Below are positions 24,262-33,832 of a stretch of DNA of 34,577 nt, in pieces. The stretch's first letter is position 1. Each line of letters opens with the position of its first letter. The translations under genes were made by a program, and so were the position numbers. The stretch is from the NCBI GenBank assembly GCA_035498015.1, contig DATKAO010000101.1, forward strand, positions 1 through 34,577, read 5' to 3'. Source of the DNA: Myxococcota bacterium (GTDB taxonomy: Bacteria > Myxococcota_A > UBA9160 > SZUA-336). The notes beneath the pieces were generated by a model. It was not told where the DNA came from and did not search any database. It worked only from the letters and a program-made list of their open reading frames with translations.

Positions 24262-24619
24262 CTCCCGACACCCGCGCCACCAGGGCCCGGAAGTCCGAGA
24301 GCGAGAAGGGCTTCTCGAGCAGGCCCGCACCCGCGTGGGACTCGGCCCAGGCGCGCAGGCTGGGCGAGGCGTAGCCCGTCATCAGGATCACGCGCAGCCC
24401 GGGCCGCGCCGCGCTCATCTGCTCGTACAGCGCGAGCCCGTTCGGCGGGTCACTCAGGTCCTGATCCGAGATCAGGAGCTCCGGAGCGAGCTGGCGGGCC
24501 AGCGCGAGCGCCTGACTTCCGCCGGGCGCCGTGCGCACCGTGTGACCGGCGGCGCGCAACACTTCGGCCAGGGTCCGTGCGAGCTCGGCTTCGTCTTCCG
24601 CAATCAGGACGTTCGCCAC
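24245..24619 (-). CDS. Stand-alone receiver-domain response regulator
   Basis: A 124-residue single receiver (CheY-like) domain with no output domain. Acidic pocket residues are Glu8 and Asp9 in LIAEDEAEL, the predicted phosphoacceptor is Asp52 in LLISDQDLSDP, Thr81 lies in ILMTGYAS and the conserved Lys103 in LLEKPFSLSDF. The GTG start at 24619 lies 16 bases inside the 3' end of the histidine kinase gene in another frame, so the pair should be co-translated. With no DNA-binding part it must act through protein contact or a phosphorelay, or feed back on the kinase. A longer open frame upstream in the same phase is the shadow of the kinase gene. Its 3' end overlaps glgP by 17 bases. Confidence 0.87.
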   Translation of the reverse strand: MANVLIAEDEAELARTLAEVLRAAGHTVRTAPGGSQALALARQLAPELLISDQDLSDPPNGLALYEQMSAARPGLRVILMTGYASPSLRAWAESHAGAGLLEKPFSLSDFRALVARVSGVTGPA

Positions 24620-26049
24620 GTGCCGGCTCGCACCGCGGGCAGCTCGACGGTGAAGCAGGTGCCCCCGGCTGGCGGGTCCTCGAGGCGGATCTCGCCCCCG
24701 TGGTCGGTCACGATGCGGCGCACGATCGCGAGCCCCAGGCCGATGCCGCCCGAGGCGCGCTTGGTGGAGTAGAACGACTCGAAGATCTGCTTGCGCGCCT
24801 CGAGCGGGATGCCTTCGCCGTCGTCGATCACGGCGATCTGCACCAGTCCGTCCTGGGCACCGGTCAGCACTTGCACCGTCGCCGAGCGCCGTGACTCGAG
24901 CGCGTTGCGCAGCAGGTTCACGAGCACCTGCTCGATCTCGACCGCGTTCGCGCGAATGCGCGGCAGATCCGCGCCGGGCTTGAAGCACAGCGTGGCGCCG
25001 CGCTCGCGCGCGTAGCCGTCGACCAGCGAGAGGGCGTGGGTCACCAGGTCGTTCGGGTCGTACACGCGGCGCTCGCTGCGGCCCTGGGCGGCGAAGTCGA
25101 GCATCGAGCGCACGATCGCGCCGCAGCGGCGCGCGTGGTCGGCGATGCGCTCGAGCGTCTGCGCGCCCTGCGGGTCGGCGGATCTGCCGCGCGGCCGCTC
25201 GAGCGCGACCTCGGCGGCCAGCAGGATCGCCGCCACCGGGTTGTTGATCTCGTGCGCGACGCCGGCCGCGAACGTGCCCAGGGTCACGAGCCGGTCCACC
25301 CGCCGCAGCTCGGTCTCGGCTGCGGTGCGCTCGGTGACGTCCCGCGCGACCACCGCCAGCCGGAGCTCGCCGTTGGCCGTGGTGAACGTGCGCGCGACCG
25401 ACTCGACCGCGAGGTGGGTGCCGCAGCGCTGGCGCACGCGGATGGTGGTGCGGCGGGTGACGCCGGGCGCGTCGAAGGCGGCCAGCGTCTCGCGCGCCAG
25501 GTCGACGTCGCTCGGGTGGATGTAGTCGAGACACGACCGACCCACGAGCTCTTCCGTGGGGTGGCCGAGCACGGCCTCGAAGCGCCGGTTCGCGTAGGTG
25601 AAGACCCCGTCGAGCGTGAGCTCGGCCACCAGGTCGTTCACGTTCTCGGCCAGCTCGCGCAAGCGGCGCTCGCTCTCGCGCAGCTGCCGCCCGGTCTCGC
25701 TGGCGGCAGTCACGTCGGCGCCCGTCGCCACCACGCAGCGCACGGAGCCGTCGGGCTCGTACACCACCCGGCTCGACCAGCGCACGATGCGCAGCTCGCC
25801 GCTCGGCGTCTGCACCTGCACGTCGCCGCTGGCGTCGTCCGGGCAGGGCGCGCGCGCGGCGATGCCCAGGTCGAACGGGCTGCGGCCGAGCATCTTCTCC
25901 GCGGGGATGCCCAGGAGCTTCTCGCAGGCCTGGTTCGCCAGCACGATGCGGCCGGCGGGGTCGAGCACCAGCGCGATGATGTCGATCGCGTCGAGCAGGA
26001 TGCCCGCCGCGGCGTCGAAGGCGCGCCGCGAGTTCCCCTCTTCTCGCAT
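24604..26049 (-). CDS. Cytoplasmic PAS-domain sensor histidine kinase
   Basis: A 481-residue kinase without membrane segments. Two PAS domains are visible: about residues 12-115 (ALVLDPAGRIVLANQACEKL, then GADVT) and 128-240 (FTYANRRFEAVLGH, with YIHPSD, ending VARDVTE). The HisKA helix carries the phosphorylated His266 in GVAHEINNPVAAIL. The ATPase domain has the N-box QVLVNLLRNALES, the G1 box DDGEGIP, the F-box region FESFYSTK and the G2 box GGIGLGLAI. It senses a cytosolic signal through PAS; the ligand is unknown. It starts 10 bases after the stop of the carboxylesterase gene on the same strand. TAAGAT seven bases before the ATG may provide a separate leaderless promoter. It is paired with the receiver gene that follows. 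Confidence 0.93.
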   Translation of the reverse strand: MREEGNSRRAFDAAAGILLDAIDIIALVLDPAGRIVLANQACEKLLGIPAEKMLGRSPFDLGIAARAPCPDDASGDVQVQTPSGELRIVRWSSRVVYEPDGSVRCVVATGADVTAASETGRQLRESERRLRELAENVNDLVAELTLDGVFTYANRRFEAVLGHPTEELVGRSCLDYIHPSDVDLARETLAAFDAPGVTRRTTIRVRQRCGTHLAVESVARTFTTANGELRLAVVARDVTERTAAETELRRVDRLVTLGTFAAGVAHEINNPVAAILLAAEVALERPRGRSADPQGAQTLERIADHARRCGAIVRSMLDFAAQGRSERRVYDPNDLVTHALSLVDGYARERGATLCFKPGADLPRIRANAVEIEQVLVNLLRNALESRRSATVQVLTGAQDGLVQIAVIDDGEGIPLEARKQIFESFYSTKRASGGIGLGLAIVRRIVTDHGGEIRLEDPPAGGTCFTVELPAVRAGTWRTS

Positions 26050-26056
26050 GACGCGA

Positions 26057-26062
26057 ATCTTA
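26057..26062 (-). promoter_or_regulatory. Predicted internal -10 element before the histidine kinase gene
   Basis: TAAGAT on the minus strand ends seven bases before the ATG at 26049; its first three bases are the end of the carboxylesterase stop region. The hexamer and spacing are the same as before the ABM gene at 14960. It would give the kinase-receiver pair a leaderless transcript of its own. Confidence 0.4.
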
Positions 26063-27574
26063 CACTTCGCGCGCGGCTTGCCAGAATGCCAGCGCGTCGC
26101 GGCCGTAGTCGCCGATGGTCTGGCAGCGGCGGTCGAGCCGCATGGCCTGACGCTTTTCGGTGTCGTAGGTCGGCCAGAACGGCAGGCGCGAGTGACCCGG
26201 GTGACCCGTCTTCGCGAAGGCGATCCAGGCCTCCTGCACGCGGTGTGCGAGCTTGCGCGCCCCGGGCGCCGCGGCCGCCCAGGGCCGCAGCCAGGTCTCG
26301 AGCACGGTGCCGAACACGAACGGCAGCTCGATGCCATGGCAGGCGCCGATGCGCGCGCCCACGAGCGGCGGCCGCCAGTCGAAGCGGTAGGCGTAGGGCG
26401 CCCGCGAGTGACTCGTGCAGGCGTCGAGCAGCTGGGCCGCCGGCCCGTGGAACGTGCGGTCCGACTGGAAGGCGCACCAGCGCTCCGCGGGGTGGTCCTC
26501 GTTCGCGTACGCCTGCCAGGCGCGCTCCGCCTCGGCTTCGCCCAGCACGCGCGTGAAGCGCCGGCGCAGCGCGGCCTCGTCCATGCGCCGGGCGGCGGAG
26601 TCGCCCAGCATGAACAGCTTCCACTCGTCGGCGTTCGTGCCCACGAGCAGGTCCACGCCCGCTGCGGCGCCGCGCGCGAGCGCCTCGAGCGGCGGCTCGG
26701 GCAGCACGTCGCCGTCGACACACGGCTGGAACGGCAGCCCGTTCAGGCGCAGCACGAGCGCCGCCGTGGTCTCGGACTGCGCGCGCAGGATCTCCGCCGC
26801 CGGCGCCTCGCACAGCGCCGCAAAGCTCTTGCCCGCGCCGCCCAGGCGCGCGAGAAACTCCCCGGCCACGCGCGCCGCCTGGGCGCGGGGAGACACGTTG
26901 TGCGCCGCCCCGCTCTGCAGGATGGCGCGCCGGAAGAGACCCCGCGCGCGCGGCGCCGCCAGGAGCGCGCCCAGGCTCATCGCGCCCGCCGACTCACCGA
27001 ACACCGTGACGCAGCCCGGGTCTCCGCCGAACTCGGCGATGTTCGCGCGCACCCACTCGAGCGCCGCGAGCTGGTCGCGCAGGCCCAGGTTCGCCGGTGC
27101 GTCGCCCGCGTCGGGCAGCGCCTCGCGCAGCGACAGCCAGCCCAGCGCCCCCAGCCGGTAGTTCAAGGTCACGACCACCACGTCGCCGCGCCGCGACAGA
27201 CTCGCGCCGTTGTAGAGCGGCGTGCTGCCCGAGCCCATCACGAACGCGCCCCCGTGCACGAACACCAGCACCGGCCGCGCCCGGCCGTCGAGCGCCGGGG
27301 TCCAGACGTTGAGGCTGAGACAGTCCTCGCTCATGCCGCCGACCGCCGCACCCATGGCGCGGCGCACCAGCCAGCTCATGGCACCAAGCTGCGGGGCGGC
27401 GGGGCCGAAGTGACTGGCGCTGCGCGTCTCGCGCCAGGGCGTCACGGGCTCGGGCTCGCGGAAGCGCAGCTTGCCGACCGGCGGCGCCGCGTAGGGAATG
27501 CCGCGGAACACCAGCCCCCCGCGGGCCGGCAACCCGGCGACTCTCCCGCTGCGCGTGTGGGCGACGTCGCTCAC
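26060..27574 (-). CDS. Type B carboxylesterase/lipase
   Basis: A 504-residue alpha/beta hydrolase of the carboxylesterase B family, expected to cleave carboxylic esters. It has the early motif FRGIPYAAPPVGKLRF, the family signature SEDCLSLNVW (residues 82-91), the oxyanion HGGAF (107-111) and the nucleophile Ser195 in VFGESAGAMS. A probable acidic member lies in VGTNADEW and a His in ACHGIELPFVFG. No signal peptide is seen, so it should be cytoplasmic. The GTG at 27574 is chosen because it overlaps the stop of the upstream hydrolase gene as GTGA; a longer in-frame start exists but would run deep into that gene. Third gene of the luciferase-like monooxygenase operon. Confidence 0.9.
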   Translation of the reverse strand: MSDVAHTRSGRVAGLPARGGLVFRGIPYAAPPVGKLRFREPEPVTPWRETRSASHFGPAAPQLGAMSWLVRRAMGAAVGGMSEDCLSLNVWTPALDGRARPVLVFVHGGAFVMGSGSTPLYNGASLSRRGDVVVVTLNYRLGALGWLSLREALPDAGDAPANLGLRDQLAALEWVRANIAEFGGDPGCVTVFGESAGAMSLGALLAAPRARGLFRRAILQSGAAHNVSPRAQAARVAGEFLARLGGAGKSFAALCEAPAAEILRAQSETTAALVLRLNGLPFQPCVDGDVLPEPPLEALARGAAAGVDLLVGTNADEWKLFMLGDSAARRMDEAALRRRFTRVLGEAEAERAWQAYANEDHPAERWCAFQSDRTFHGPAAQLLDACTSHSRAPYAYRFDWRPPLVGARIGACHGIELPFVFGTVLETWLRPWAAAAPGARKLAHRVQEAWIAFAKTGHPGHSRLPFWPTYDTEKRQAMRLDRRCQTIGDYGRDALAFWQAAREV

Positions 27575-28359
27575 GGCGCCGATAGGAAGCGCTCGATCTC
27601 GGCCGCGACCGCGTCCGGCTGCTCGTGGCACACCATGTGCGCCCCGCCCTCGATCGCCGCCAGCCGCGCGTTCGGCAGGAGCTCGCGCCAGCGCGCGGCG
27701 TAGCCGAACGGAATCAGCTTGTCGGCCGTGCCCCAGACCAGGAGCGTGGGCGCGGTGAGCCGGTACAGGCGCTTCGACACGCGCCGGTTGGGGATCGGGA
27801 ACAGGATCTTCCCGGCCGTGCCCAGCCGCCGCGCGTTGCCGACCAGGAACTGGGTCAGCGCGTCGGGGTTGGTGAAGTCTATGCCGCCGGTGAGAAAACG
27901 CTCACCGTTCTTGGGGTCGGCGAACAGCGCGCCCACCAGCTCGAACGGCAGCATGGAGAACAGGTCGGGGATCGGCAGTGAGTCGATCCACAGACCCGCG
28001 GGGGCGACCAGCGCCAGCTTGGCCAGCGAGCGGCTCGCGATGCAGGCCATCTCGGCCGCGATCATGCCGCCCATCGAGTGACCGAGCAGGCTCGGCCGCT
28101 CGAGCCCGAGCGCATCGACCACGTCCCAGCCGTGCAGCGCGAAGTCCAGCATGTCCTCGAGCTTGTCTTCGCCGCCCTCGACGCCGTAGCCCGGCCACTC
28201 CGGCGCGAACACGTGGAAGTGGCCGGTGAGCCGCTCGAGCAGCGGCTCCTCCTTGAACAGTCCGCCGGCGCCGTGGAAGTACACGAGCGGCGCACCCCGC
28301 CCGCCTTCCAGCACGCGTGACTTGAGGCCGCGCCGGGTCTCGATCTTGCGCTCCTGCAT
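27571..28359 (-). CDS. Alpha/beta hydrolase
   Basis: A 262-residue alpha/beta hydrolase. The oxyanion strand is PLVYFHGAGGLF, the nucleophile Ser95 lies in LLGHSMGGMIAAE, the acid is probably Asp in VWGTADKLIPFG, and the base His in EGGAHMVCHEQPD. A cap region of about 60 residues (LWIDSLPIPDLFSMLPFEL onward) gives specificity, which cannot be read from sequence. The ATG at 28359 overlaps the stop of the luciferase-like gene by one base (TGATG), and the stop overlaps the carboxylesterase start. Its place between an oxygenase and an esterase suggests that it hydrolyses an ester, lactone or C-C bond produced in the same pathway. Confidence 0.9.
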   Translation of the reverse strand: MQERKIETRRGLKSRVLEGGRGAPLVYFHGAGGLFKEEPLLERLTGHFHVFAPEWPGYGVEGGEDKLEDMLDFALHGWDVVDALGLERPSLLGHSMGGMIAAEMACIASRSLAKLALVAPAGLWIDSLPIPDLFSMLPFELVGALFADPKNGERFLTGGIDFTNPDALTQFLVGNARRLGTAGKILFPIPNRRVSKRLYRLTAPTLLVWGTADKLIPFGYAARWRELLPNARLAAIEGGAHMVCHEQPDAVAAEIERFLSAP

Positions 28360-29597
28360 CACCGCCCGTTCCTCGGCAGCTCGGGGCGCACGCGCGTCTC
28401 GAGGGGCTTGACCCAGAAGCGGTCGTCCTGCTTCCACTCCGGCCAGATGTCGCGCAGCTGCGGCATGACCTTCTCGGCGAACAGCTTCGTCGAGTGTCTC
28501 ACCTTGTCGTCGGGCATGTTCCCGATCATGAACAGCAGGAACACGGCGCCGAGCCGCAGGTCCTTGATCATGTGCTCCATGCGCTCGCGCACGGTCGCGG
28601 GCGAGCCCGCGATCACGTAGCCGCCGTCGACGAGCTCCTTCCAGCTCAGCGACGTGAACAGTCTCTGGTTCTCGGCGCGGAACTGGTTGAGCTTGCCGGA
28701 CTGGATGGTCTTCACCGTGCGGTAGCCCGGCGGATCCGCGAAGCCGAGATACACGTGCAGACAGCGGTTGTAGAAGTACAGCACGTGCTCGGCGTAGAGC
28801 TTCTCGGCGTCGGCGTCGGTGTCGGCCACGCACACCACCTGTGCGAAGGACGCACGGTAAGGTGACTCGTCCTTGCCCAGGGCCGCGACGCGCTCCCAGT
28901 AGCCGTCGAGCAGCGCCTTGCCCGCCTTGTAGCCGCCGTAGGAGAGGTAGCTGTAGTTGTAGTCGTGCTCGACGCAGAAGTCCCAGGTCTCGATCGAGCC
29001 GCCGCCGGGGATGTAGATCGGCGGGTGCGGCTTCTGGATCGGGCGCGGCCAGCAGTTCACGTAGCGCAGCTGGTTGTACTTGCCGTCGAACGCGAACGGC
29101 TCGGGCTCCCGCCAGGCGCGCATGATCAGCTCGTGCGCCTCGTAGTATTTGTCGCGAGTCAGCGCCGGGATCTGGCCATAGCAGAAGTTCGTGTCCATCG
29201 GCGTGCCGACCGGGAAGCCGGCGACCAGCCGCCCGCCCGAGATCACGTCGAGCATCGCGAACTCCTCCGCGACACGGATGGGCGGGTTGTAGAGCGCGAT
29301 CGAGTTGCCGATCACCGCGATCGCGGCGCGCGAGGTCCGGCGCGCGAGCCCCGCGGCGATGATGTTCGGCGAGGGCATGAGACCGTAGGCATTCTGGTGA
29401 TGCTCGTTCACGCCGATGCCGTCGAAGCCGAGACTGTCGGCATACTCGAGCTGGTCCATGTATTCGTGGTAGACGCGGTTGCCCTCCGCGGGGTCGTAGA
29501 GCCGGGAGTCGATGTCGACCCACACGGAGCGATGCGTCTGGCGGAAGTCTTCCGGCAGATGCGGCCAGGGCATGAGGTTGAACCAGGTGAACTTCAC
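28359..29597 (-). CDS. Luciferase-like (LLM class) flavin-dependent monooxygenase
   Basis: A 412-residue flavin-dependent TIM-barrel oxidoreductase of the bacterial luciferase superfamily. Typical blocks are QLEYADSLGFDGIGVNEHH, an NEHH motif near the active site, SPNIIAAGLARRT, GNSIALYNPPIRVAEEFAML, DVISGGRLVAGFPVGTP, IMRAWREPEPF, and PHPPIYIPGGGS. It probably uses reduced FMN delivered by a separate reductase, which is not in the window, to hydroxylate a substrate or insert oxygen next to a carbonyl. The start is GTG at 29597, fixed by GGAGGA five bases upstream. First gene of the operon with two hydrolases. It is divergent from the VWA gene with only 16 bases between start codons. Confidence 0.92.
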   Translation of the reverse strand: MKFTWFNLMPWPHLPEDFRQTHRSVWVDIDSRLYDPAEGNRVYHEYMDQLEYADSLGFDGIGVNEHHQNAYGLMPSPNIIAAGLARRTSRAAIAVIGNSIALYNPPIRVAEEFAMLDVISGGRLVAGFPVGTPMDTNFCYGQIPALTRDKYYEAHELIMRAWREPEPFAFDGKYNQLRYVNCWPRPIQKPHPPIYIPGGGSIETWDFCVEHDYNYSYLSYGGYKAGKALLDGYWERVAALGKDESPYRASFAQVVCVADTDADAEKLYAEHVLYFYNRCLHVYLGFADPPGYRTVKTIQSGKLNQFRAENQRLFTSLSWKELVDGGYVIAGSPATVRERMEHMIKDLRLGAVFLLFMIGNMPDDKVRHSTKLFAEKVMPQLRDIWPEWKQDDRFWVKPLETRVRPELPRNGR

Positions 29598-29613
29598 GGC
29601 GATCCTCCGACGC

Positions 29614-30813
29614 GTGCCGCGCCTCTCCAGGCAGATCTTACTGTGCGCACTGGGTACGGCGCTCGCAGCCCCGGTCGCGCGCGCCGAGCAGGTCTACCTG
29701 GAGATCGACGCGCCCCACTCGGGCGACCTGGTGAACGAGCCCATCGCCCTGGTCGAGGTGCGGGGCTGGGCCGGCACGGGCCTGCGCGGCAAGCACGACG
29801 TGGTGATCGTGATCGACCGTTCAGGGAGCACCTTCCGGGCGAGCGGGGTCGACGTGGACGGCGATGGGGTGATCGGCCGCACCTACCCGGGAGACCCCCC
29901 GGAAGAGATCGTGTTGTGGACCTCGGACTTCGGAGACACGATCGTCTCGGCCGAGACGCTGGCCGCGCGCCGGCTCGTGGAGCGGCTCGACCCCGAGACC
30001 ACGCGCATGGGCATCATCACCTTCGGCGGCAACGCCAAGCTCGAGGCCCCGGTCGGCGCGAGCCGCGAGCAGCTCCTGGCGGCGCTCGACGGGCTCCAAC
30101 CGCGCGCCAACCCGAACGGCACCAACATGTACGGCGCGATCGAGACCGCGATCGACGCGCTCGAGGCGGCGCCCAAGGAGCCGGGTGAGCCGCCGCGCCA
30201 GCGCGAGATACTCCTGCTCTCGGACGGCATGCCGACCTCGCCGCCCGAGCCGCGCAACGCCGCGCAGATCATCTCGGTGCACGCGGCGCGCAACGCCGCC
30301 CAGGCGCACGCGCGCATCTACGCCTACGCGCTGGGGCCGACCGCCGCCGCCGCGCACGACAGCTTCCAGGAGATCGTGGCCGCCAACGGCGGCGAGCTCA
30401 CCGTGCTCGACTCACCGGCCGACATCGTCGAGTTCGTGCCCTACCTGTCGCTCACCAGCATCGCGAAGGTGAGCCTCGAGAACACCACGCTCGGCGAGTC
30501 GGGCCGCGCCGTGCGCCTGTTTCCCGACGGCAGCTTCGACGGCTTCGCGCCGCTCCAGCCCGGCCGCAACGAGCTGCGCTTCACCGCGACCTCGCAGGCC
30601 GGCACGCTCGCCACCACCACGCGCTGGCTGACCTTCGACAAGGCGCTGCCCGACGCCGAGAAGCTGGCGCGCTTCAAGAAGCTGCTCGAGGTGCGCGCGA
30701 TCGAGACCGAGCTGGCCGAGAAGGCGCAGGCCAAGCGCGAGGAGCAGCGCAGGAAGTCGCTCGAGGTGCGGCCCGACTCGCGGCCCGATCCGCGGCCGGA
30801 CCCCGCGGACTGA
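29614..30813 (+). CDS. Exported von Willebrand factor A (VWA) domain protein
   Basis: A 399-residue protein with a signal peptide (residues 1-24, ending PVARA). A short beta domain (YLEIDAPHSGDLVNEPIALV) precedes the VWA domain, whose metal-ion site is complete: Asp68, Ser70 and Ser72 in VIDRSGST, a Thr region near GTNMYGAIETAI, and LLLSDGMPTSP. Directly after the first metal motif is an insertion with an EF-hand-like loop, DVDGDGVIG, that may bind calcium. A beta-sandwich-like part follows, then a charged helix (about 350-385) and a tail of RPDSRPDPRPDP repeats. GTG at 29614 is selected for the signal peptide; an ATG at 29512 would overlap the divergent oxygenase gene by 86 bases. Likely periplasmic or surface-exposed adhesion or assembly protein, but no partner is encoded nearby. 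Confidence 0.83.
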   Translation: MPRLSRQILLCALGTALAAPVARAEQVYLEIDAPHSGDLVNEPIALVEVRGWAGTGLRGKHDVVIVIDRSGSTFRASGVDVDGDGVIGRTYPGDPPEEIVLWTSDFGDTIVSAETLAARRLVERLDPETTRMGIITFGGNAKLEAPVGASREQLLAALDGLQPRANPNGTNMYGAIETAIDALEAAPKEPGEPPRQREILLLSDGMPTSPPEPRNAAQIISVHAARNAAQAHARIYAYALGPTAAAAHDSFQEIVAANGGELTVLDSPADIVEFVPYLSLTSIAKVSLENTTLGESGRAVRLFPDGSFDGFAPLQPGRNELRFTATSQAGTLATTTRWLTFDKALPDAEKLARFKKLLEVRAIETELAEKAQAKREEQRRKSLEVRPDSRPDPRPDPAD

Positions 30814-30865
30814 TGGTGCGCCCGGGCCGGCGTGATACCCTGCGCCGACTCACTCGGAGGGGACC

Positions 30866-32248
<1,383 letters not shown>

Positions 32249-32273
32249 CTTTTGAAACTCAGTCGGGTTGCCA

Positions 32274-32876
32274 TCAACGAAGCTTGCCGGCGATCTCCTG
32301 GCTGAGCGCGCCGATGGCCTGACTCATCGCCGCGACCATGGCTGCGGTGGAGCCATCCGCTGCTTGCAGCACGATGTGGGACTCGCGCGCATCCACCGGC
32401 CCCTTGTCTGCGGGGCGCTGGATCGTCCAGCGAGCGTCCAGAGATACTCTGTCGTGCTCGTCTGCGTCGAAGCGGAGGATGGCGATGGAGACCTGCTGGT
32501 CGATGCCGGTCGCCGTGAACGAGGGGTATGGAACGATCTCGGCGCCTGCGAGGAGCCGGGCGAGATTCGCCGACACCACGCCCTGCACGTTCCGTTCGAG
32601 CGGCTCGCCCCATACTCCGGTCGACGAGAGGACGAGCTGGTTCTCGCCACTCCGACGGACGATCTGCAATCGGTCCAGGTACGCGGGCAGGACGACGGGA
32701 CCGACGGCGAGCGTCGACCGGGTTCCGTCCGTGGCAGGACCTGCTCCGACGGCGGTTGTCTCGACGACGGGCGTGAGCACGAAGTACCGAGAGACATCGG
32801 GTTGCGGTGCGAGGACCGAGCAGCCGCTCGCAAGCCATGCAATCACAGTGACAGCCGCGATGCCACTGCGCCTCAT
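32274..32876 (-). CDS. ABC-type transport auxiliary lipoprotein (PqiC family)
   Basis: A 200-residue outer-membrane-type lipoprotein. The lipobox is ASGC with the acylated Cys at residue 19, followed by SVLAPQPDVSRYFVLTPV, where the xYFVL phrase is characteristic of the PqiC/DUF330-like family (PF03886). Conserved pieces include GPVVLPAYLDRLQIV and WGEPLERNVQGVVSANLARL. In PqiABC-type systems this lipoprotein sits at the outer membrane and binds the MCE protein. It is the last gene of the operon, its ATG overlapping the MCE gene stop as ATGA. Codon use is less GC-biased than in most genes to the left. Confidence 0.9.
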   Translation of the reverse strand: MRRSGIAAVTVIAWLASGCSVLAPQPDVSRYFVLTPVVETTAVGAGPATDGTRSTLAVGPVVLPAYLDRLQIVRRSGENQLVLSSTGVWGEPLERNVQGVVSANLARLLAGAEIVPYPSFTATGIDQQVSIAILRFDADEHDRVSLDARWTIQRPADKGPVDARESHIVLQAADGSTAAMVAAMSQAIGALSQEIAGKLR

Positions 32877-33832
32877 GGCTCCCCCTCCTTGACGGCCTTG
32901 CCGCGCACGAGCATCGCGGGATTGCGCTCCAGCTCCGCCGCCAGACGATTCACTGACGCCGCCGCCTGAGCGAGCTGATCGAGCGTTCGGCCGAGCTCGT
33001 AGACGAGCGGCGAGCCCGGCTTCACGAGCGCCTGGACGCTCTGCAGCGTGTCGCGCGCAGCGACCAGCGCCTCGTTGGCGCGCGGGACCGTGTCGGACTG
33101 CAGCCCGTCGGAGACGCCCTCGACGCTCACGAGTGTGCGGTGGAGCTGGTCCGCGGCGTCGTCGACTTTTTTGACGGTAGCGGGAAGCCCGTCCAGGGTC
33201 GCCTGCAGGCCCGGCGAGCTCGCCAGCCGGTTGAAGCTCTCAGCCGCCCCCTTGAACGAGTTGACCAACCCATCGATGTCGAGGCTGTCGAGCTTCGCCA
33301 TGAAGGCGCCCGCCTTGGCCTGGACCTCTTCGAGCGCCGTGGGAATCGTCGGAATCTCCGGGTACGGGACGTCCGGCCCGGCACGGAACTCGGCTGGCGC
33401 CTCCGGCTGCATCTGCAGCTCCACGTAAAGCACTCCAGTCACGAAGCTCTCCGTCCTGAGCTGTCCCCGCATGCCGCGCTTGACCAAGTCCGCGATCGTC
33501 TCCCGATCGGGTCGCACGGTGCTGCCTCCGGCGACGATGTTGGCCTGGTCGAGCCCGATGACCACCGGAATCAGAAGAGGCGCCTTGCTGTCGAGCCCTG
33601 TGTCGCTTCCGAGCTTCAGCAGGATGCTCGTCACCTCGCCCAGCTGGATACCCTTGAACTTCACCGGGGCGCCGACGCGAAGTCCATTGACGTCACCCTC
33701 GAAGAACAAGACGGCCGGGTACACGTTCCGGAAGAACCGCCCCGAGCCCAGGACTCCCACCGCGACGGTGGCGAGCACGACGGCGCCGACGACGAAGGCA
33801 CCGATCAGGGTGGGACTGACTCGCTTGCTCAT
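32873..33832 (-). CDS. MCE (MlaD-like) lipid-transport protein
   Basis: A 319-residue protein with one N-terminal transmembrane helix (about residues 9-29) and a single MCE domain (about 37-125) with FFEGDVNGLRVGAPVKFKG, GEVTSI and a C-terminal strand FVTGVLYVELQ. The tail from about residue 160 is long, helical and partly coiled coil, as in proteins that extend a hydrophobic tunnel across the periplasm. It should be the substrate-binding, inner-membrane-anchored part of a lipid ABC transporter. ATGA overlaps join it to the ATPase gene before it and the PqiC-type lipoprotein after it, consistent with a complex of fixed stoichiometry. The permease gene is expected beyond the right edge. Confidence 0.93.
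   Translation of the reverse strand: MSKRVSPTLIGAFVVGAVVLATVAVGVLGSGRFFRNVYPAVLFFEGDVNGLRVGAPVKFKGIQLGEVTSILLKLGSDTGLDSKAPLLIPVVIGLDQANIVAGGSTVRPDRETIADLVKRGMRGQLRTESFVTGVLYVELQMQPEAPAEFRAGPDVPYPEIPTIPTALEEVQAKAGAFMAKLDSLDIDGLVNSFKGAAESFNRLASSPGLQATLDGLPATVKKVDDAADQLHRTLVSVEGVSDGLQSDTVPRANEALVAARDTLQSVQALVKPGSPLVYELGRTLDQLAQAAASVNRLAAELERNPAMLVRGKAVKEGEP

Noticed and set aside
24245-25534. A single 429-residue protein joining kinase-like sequence to the receiver, suggesting a frameshifted hybrid kinase
   Set aside because: The part before 24619 is an out-of-frame shadow of the intact kinase gene, which has its own stop at 24604. The receiver has a plausible GTG start overlapping it.
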